A DNA stretch of 64,000 bases, taken from positions 4,838,001 to 4,902,000 of the forward strand of contig NZ_LT630003.1 in assembly GCF_900105615.1 (NCBI RefSeq), written 5' to 3'. Under the pieces are notes generated by a model, which saw only the letters and a program-made list of their open reading frames with translations, was not told the DNA's origin and searched no databases. The position numbers and the translations under genes were made by a program. Every line of letters begins with the position of its first letter. Positions within the stretch are counted from its first letter, which is position 1. The DNA is from Lacrimispora sphenoides JCM 1415 (GTDB lineage Bacteria > Bacillota > Clostridia > Lachnospirales > Lachnospiraceae). This document shows positions 63,001 to 64,000 of this stretch, piece by piece.

Positions 63001-64000
63001 ATAACATCAGAAACGGCGTGGCAGGGGCAGGATCAGGTGACTATTTTGCACTGAGCCAGAACAGATTTAAGCCATATAAGAACTACTACAATGAGCAGGA
63101 TGACAGGACGAGTGGAAATGTACCATATTATTTGTCAGAAGGCTTAAGTGGTAGAGATGCCGTATCCAAATACTACCGATTCAGCTCCGTGGCAGAAAAC
63201 AAAGGTATCGCAAATGATGTTCCATTTCCAGGGGGAACCAATAAAGAGATCAATGGTGCTGTAATCCAGTACAAAGATAATGTAATGACCATGCAGGGCG
63301 TACAGATTGCTTATGATGGAAAATATGCCCCTATGCTTGTGCCGTGGACGGTCGTGGCCTCTGACAGTGTAGTTACAGAGGCAGCTGACTGTATCCTTTC
63401 CCCAAATGGAGAGAGTTCATACAAAGGCTTTGGATATACGAAGTTTCGAAACAGTTTTTTTAAAGCAAAGCTGAGGATCGAAAAGCTGGATTCGGAGACA
63501 GGGGAAAATCTCCTCCATGACGGAGCCTTGTTTGCTCTTTATGCAGCGTCCAGGGAGGACGGAGAGAATACGGACGGCCTGGTGAACTTTTATGGATTGG
63601 ATACCCGGATCGAAGGATCAAAGGAATTTTTAGAAGCTATGGGAGCTAAGAATATTGCCTTGGAAGGGGATGCCTGGAAGGGAACTGTTCCGGCAGGAAC
63701 ACCTATATGTAAGGAATCAGAACAGGTGATTCTTACCGATCAGGAAGGAAGAAGGACAGGACAGTTTGAAGCCTTTACAACCACCAGGGACGGCCTTCTG
63801 CCCGATGAAGCGGGGGACGCTGAGGCCAAGGAAGAGGATCTAAGAGAAATTTCCTATCAGGATCAGAATACCGGATATTTAATTACTCCACAGCCTCTCG
63901 GAGCCGGGACCTATGTCCTTTGTGAAATTAAGCCTCCTGCTGGATATGTAAGGACAAAGCCAGTAGCCATAGAAGTTTATTCCGACCGGACCACCTACTA
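57069..64000 (+). CDS. Giant SpaA/Cna-B-like surface protein (3' end outside the window)
   Basis: Open from ATG 57069 (AAGGAGGAT site) to the window end without a stop, giving at least 2310 residues. A basic N-terminus is followed by a membrane/signal helix (about residues 18-40). An N-terminal domain of about 350 residues, rich in aromatic residues (WAYILAFESYDL), and Glu/Asp-rich stretches (about 430-500 and 690-730) follow. Prealbumin-like SpaA/Cna-B modules then recur, for example near residue 820 (FNKKDMELKAGDS) and at the end (RIEKLDSETGENLLHDGALF with CEIKPPAGY). Such modules form internal isopeptide bonds and build stiff fibres. A sortase signal, if any, is beyond the window. Likely an adhesin or pilus-like protein of an accessory element. 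Confidence 0.85.
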   Translation, partial: MIRSWKSGKKLNQKFARLLVTILLLTPIFTYLPLGIFNTWGFGLVFVSSGQAGHPYLMGRAPGDDRDKWFLCMNSGASAHSNYDYSKVNSDIDYFKGTIEQKRMFWAYILAFESYDLNTSLSSQFGRITKDEARDVAWSRGKSNGGSERVENLANDGFMSLQNIPDGCKNPKDILELISRYNSESKAMYINDLRSGPGQIDTTKLYELTGLTDWETFKKYCIIEAVTPGLVINTEGQNLSWSFPNVPAGQKPTEAVMKISYNPAIFRVLEVTGSLEYFQCNIPGSQQLYRAKGKLIENTCEFFLTTKYSANTPSLTTGGGEVSLKVYRHNETFESNYKVDLEKRDYETGNSLQGSTWQVLEHFDDSQLSDDESDGGIIEDNMREDPTTWQDWLVFDDDLVTDASGRVSHKDTRFYDFSHAYCNGHPIPPESEIDESEGREEGEGSDEVDEAAEEYERLMEEWQAAVNECEARAAAGGGTFHHWECGREEEPSEEESFEASGCKEARDNAYKIFINLEYDYTFKEAKPRDGYIIHNPGHPDDVPIEIITTAASEAGKPKKWKSASNADIRVSGYVRNMAKSSSSEIDAFTRLAMRSFAANVENPELEDPNLLNESEFLLDDNDTNVASPSTYADAPEENGDLILKETYDLPLGERIINKLLEFIGLPAAFAEEKEIIIKLTAKDNEELYNEEFDAEEEEEYLDEYFDDDVTPSQARKNFMSLSLSSALARKNNNLATESDASLPVEEKGVRQISLFAEDNNEEPVMTTMLGLSALSRVSSKVAEEGEEDSQPEVVKGPSNNTAHTFKVYDHRVPGQVHFNKKDMELKAGDSVNYDSYGDSQGDATLEGAVYGLFAADPIYGPDTQRDDSGNVTSGIGVVFDANDLVAVAATDKNGEGSFLTITERPHSIYNYKAGKIEYTGKGYSENLYIKNGYDKAQPQEEKGRIYKDNKTMNGDSWIGRPLLLGNYYIKELSRSEGYELSITGKDMEVTNAEKSTREYYGDTTDSKTAPVGSAWITKQLYNAVTFPEENATYGNKENLLLLETKSKDATNGYNVVLDGIPEGADIYLNNVTLNPVVIRQVDGGNWVDAKEAPFYLTAESDSVYKRDINGNMIEKSGVTASIKVPYEAYGTEADKLPTEGTATASDPARFTSAFTISESNIKYVKAELEQMMRNSLHMDTPKDNDYSTADVPVYDEKRTVHGKIVYGRPEMVLEIENVTTNKSVIETILNYYINEKVFTYGGLQKVESSGGKIIVTVVVGMNPGRSLLYQTNSSGDIVAAYLTKLNTTFGRYIIRKYTGNELNAAEVGNSCKYIINVTPDYEVDDDGFPTDKTMYPTDSERYLRYAAGETLYDYWYLNGSTYVGHAPVARKVWEPNYKEVIVKEENVNSSKIPQVNSTEEVTNQVGSTYYYYDKVSKQYTIHVGSKDMDLTGAKSGNFTIALNNGKTVVTNEDISKIGTNNVWGYTAGASISNAEYVIRVSGAGAGAFTSEDFDSNKTFIKSQHLIYNGYHDLLEDGNTRETPTPVLERIIGQQIKVAKAIDEKTYDNTNSYAEVHDDWFTRTFGGRLGRNTVAKKMDNFRFKVYLKSNLERLYRDNDGNIIWQDRLGNEINVIDRNKKFPALVNKVFTKVQHVISPLYKDSEDAIVSNNTLYSYANGYMNGNQNNGYTSVLETISAKTDSSTGERIVSVYNYDKFFDAINVANDDKWDRTDNGSTSFKPFPFIKKYLFGTSGAERQYPAAHNNLEIKNHSNTSDIATDNALYSDNVRQFAITWYLVDEVAKLVKKNPSGETESATGENDYSDEVYDKALSEAIRKAENYLTPFFAYDLDLIYSIEWDSAKDGGSDKDLTTLSADTLFGDIAGNSDGYYFATSKYLPYGTYVVVEQQPKFSNLGDLKNKHYQIDKPREVSLPSVYADYDGSQATPEVTNNYYNYSAGITQPEMERKYRIRFNEESVNVIKGRNADGDFEVYKYGMDIDNIRNGVAGAGSGDYFALSQNRFKPYKNYYNEQDDRTSGNVPYYLSEGLSGRDAVSKYYRFSSVAENKGIANDVPFPGGTNKEINGAVIQYKDNVMTMQGVQIAYDGKYAPMLVPWTVVASDSVVTEAADCILSPNGESSYKGFGYTKFRNSFFKAKLRIEKLDSETGENLLHDGALFALYAASREDGENTDGLVNFYGLDTRIEGSKEFLEAMGAKNIALEGDAWKGTVPAGTPICKESEQVILTDQEGRRTGQFEAFTTTRDGLLPDEAGDAEAKEEDLREISYQDQNTGYLITPQPLGAGTYVLCEIKPPAGYVRTKPVAIEVYSDRTTY

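Overview
The window looks like chromosomal DNA of a low-to-moderate-GC Clostridia, most likely Lachnospiraceae of the Clostridium/Lacrimispora type. The evidence is AGGAGG-type ribosome binding sites, consensus sigma-A promoters, a lone MreB/Mbl, a CpsB/C/D tyrosine-kinase polysaccharide module, choline-binding-type surface repeats and an SpaA-like giant protein. No rRNA or tRNA gene was found.

Layout. 1-9.5 kb is housekeeping: the tail of a phosphohexomutase, a CmpB-type membrane protein, an ABC-F ATPase, a candidate small RNA, MreB, RecD2, ComF, a GNAT acetyltransferase and an XRE regulator. 9.7-31.1 kb is an exopolysaccharide locus. An initiating sugar-phosphate transferase on the minus strand is divergent from an AT-rich operon (Alg14/Alg13-like pair, GT32, two GT2, Wzy-like polymerase, pyruvyltransferase-family protein, Wzx-like flippase, SDR). 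The far end of that operon has decayed: a DUF1919-like pseudogene, an IS21-family element, an IS3-family element, the tail of an FrhB-like protein and IS66 scraps. After a VanZ-family gene the locus resumes with a wall-binding repeat protein, an unrecognised membrane protein, and the CpsB phosphatase, CpsC/Wzz chain-length protein and CpsD kinase.

31.2-36.4 kb holds a MerR-methyltransferase fusion gene and rfbA-rfbB-rfbD for dTDP-sugar synthesis, without rfbC. The MerR gene and rfbA have nearly identical promoters with 19-bp spacers, which suggests one regulon. 35.5-41 kb is an AraC-controlled sugar ABC importer (no ATPase gene) with a mannonate-dehydratase-like enzyme. 41.1-44.8 kb is rpmG-secE-nusG-rplK-rplA-rplJ-rplL, with two L1-binding rRNA mimics, an L10 leader, and an unexplained RNA-like element present twice. 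rpoB does not follow rplL. A cold-shock gene with a terminator hairpin in its leader and a polysaccharide deacetylase come next.

46.3-47.7 kb is gene-poor. From 47.7 kb to the end lies a surface/accessory module: two large wall-binding-repeat proteins, a 52-residue membrane protein, SSB, a HicAB toxin-antitoxin pair whose hicB lacks a standard start codon, a transglutaminase-like wall protein, and an SpaA/Cna-B-like giant protein running off the window. SSB plus HicAB plus adhesins suggests the edge of an integrative element, but no integrase or transfer gene is in view.

The signals most worth follow-up are the four-hairpin small RNA at 3.6 kb, the shared MerR promoters at 31.2 and 32.5 kb, the repeated element in the ribosomal-protein operon, and the hicB start.
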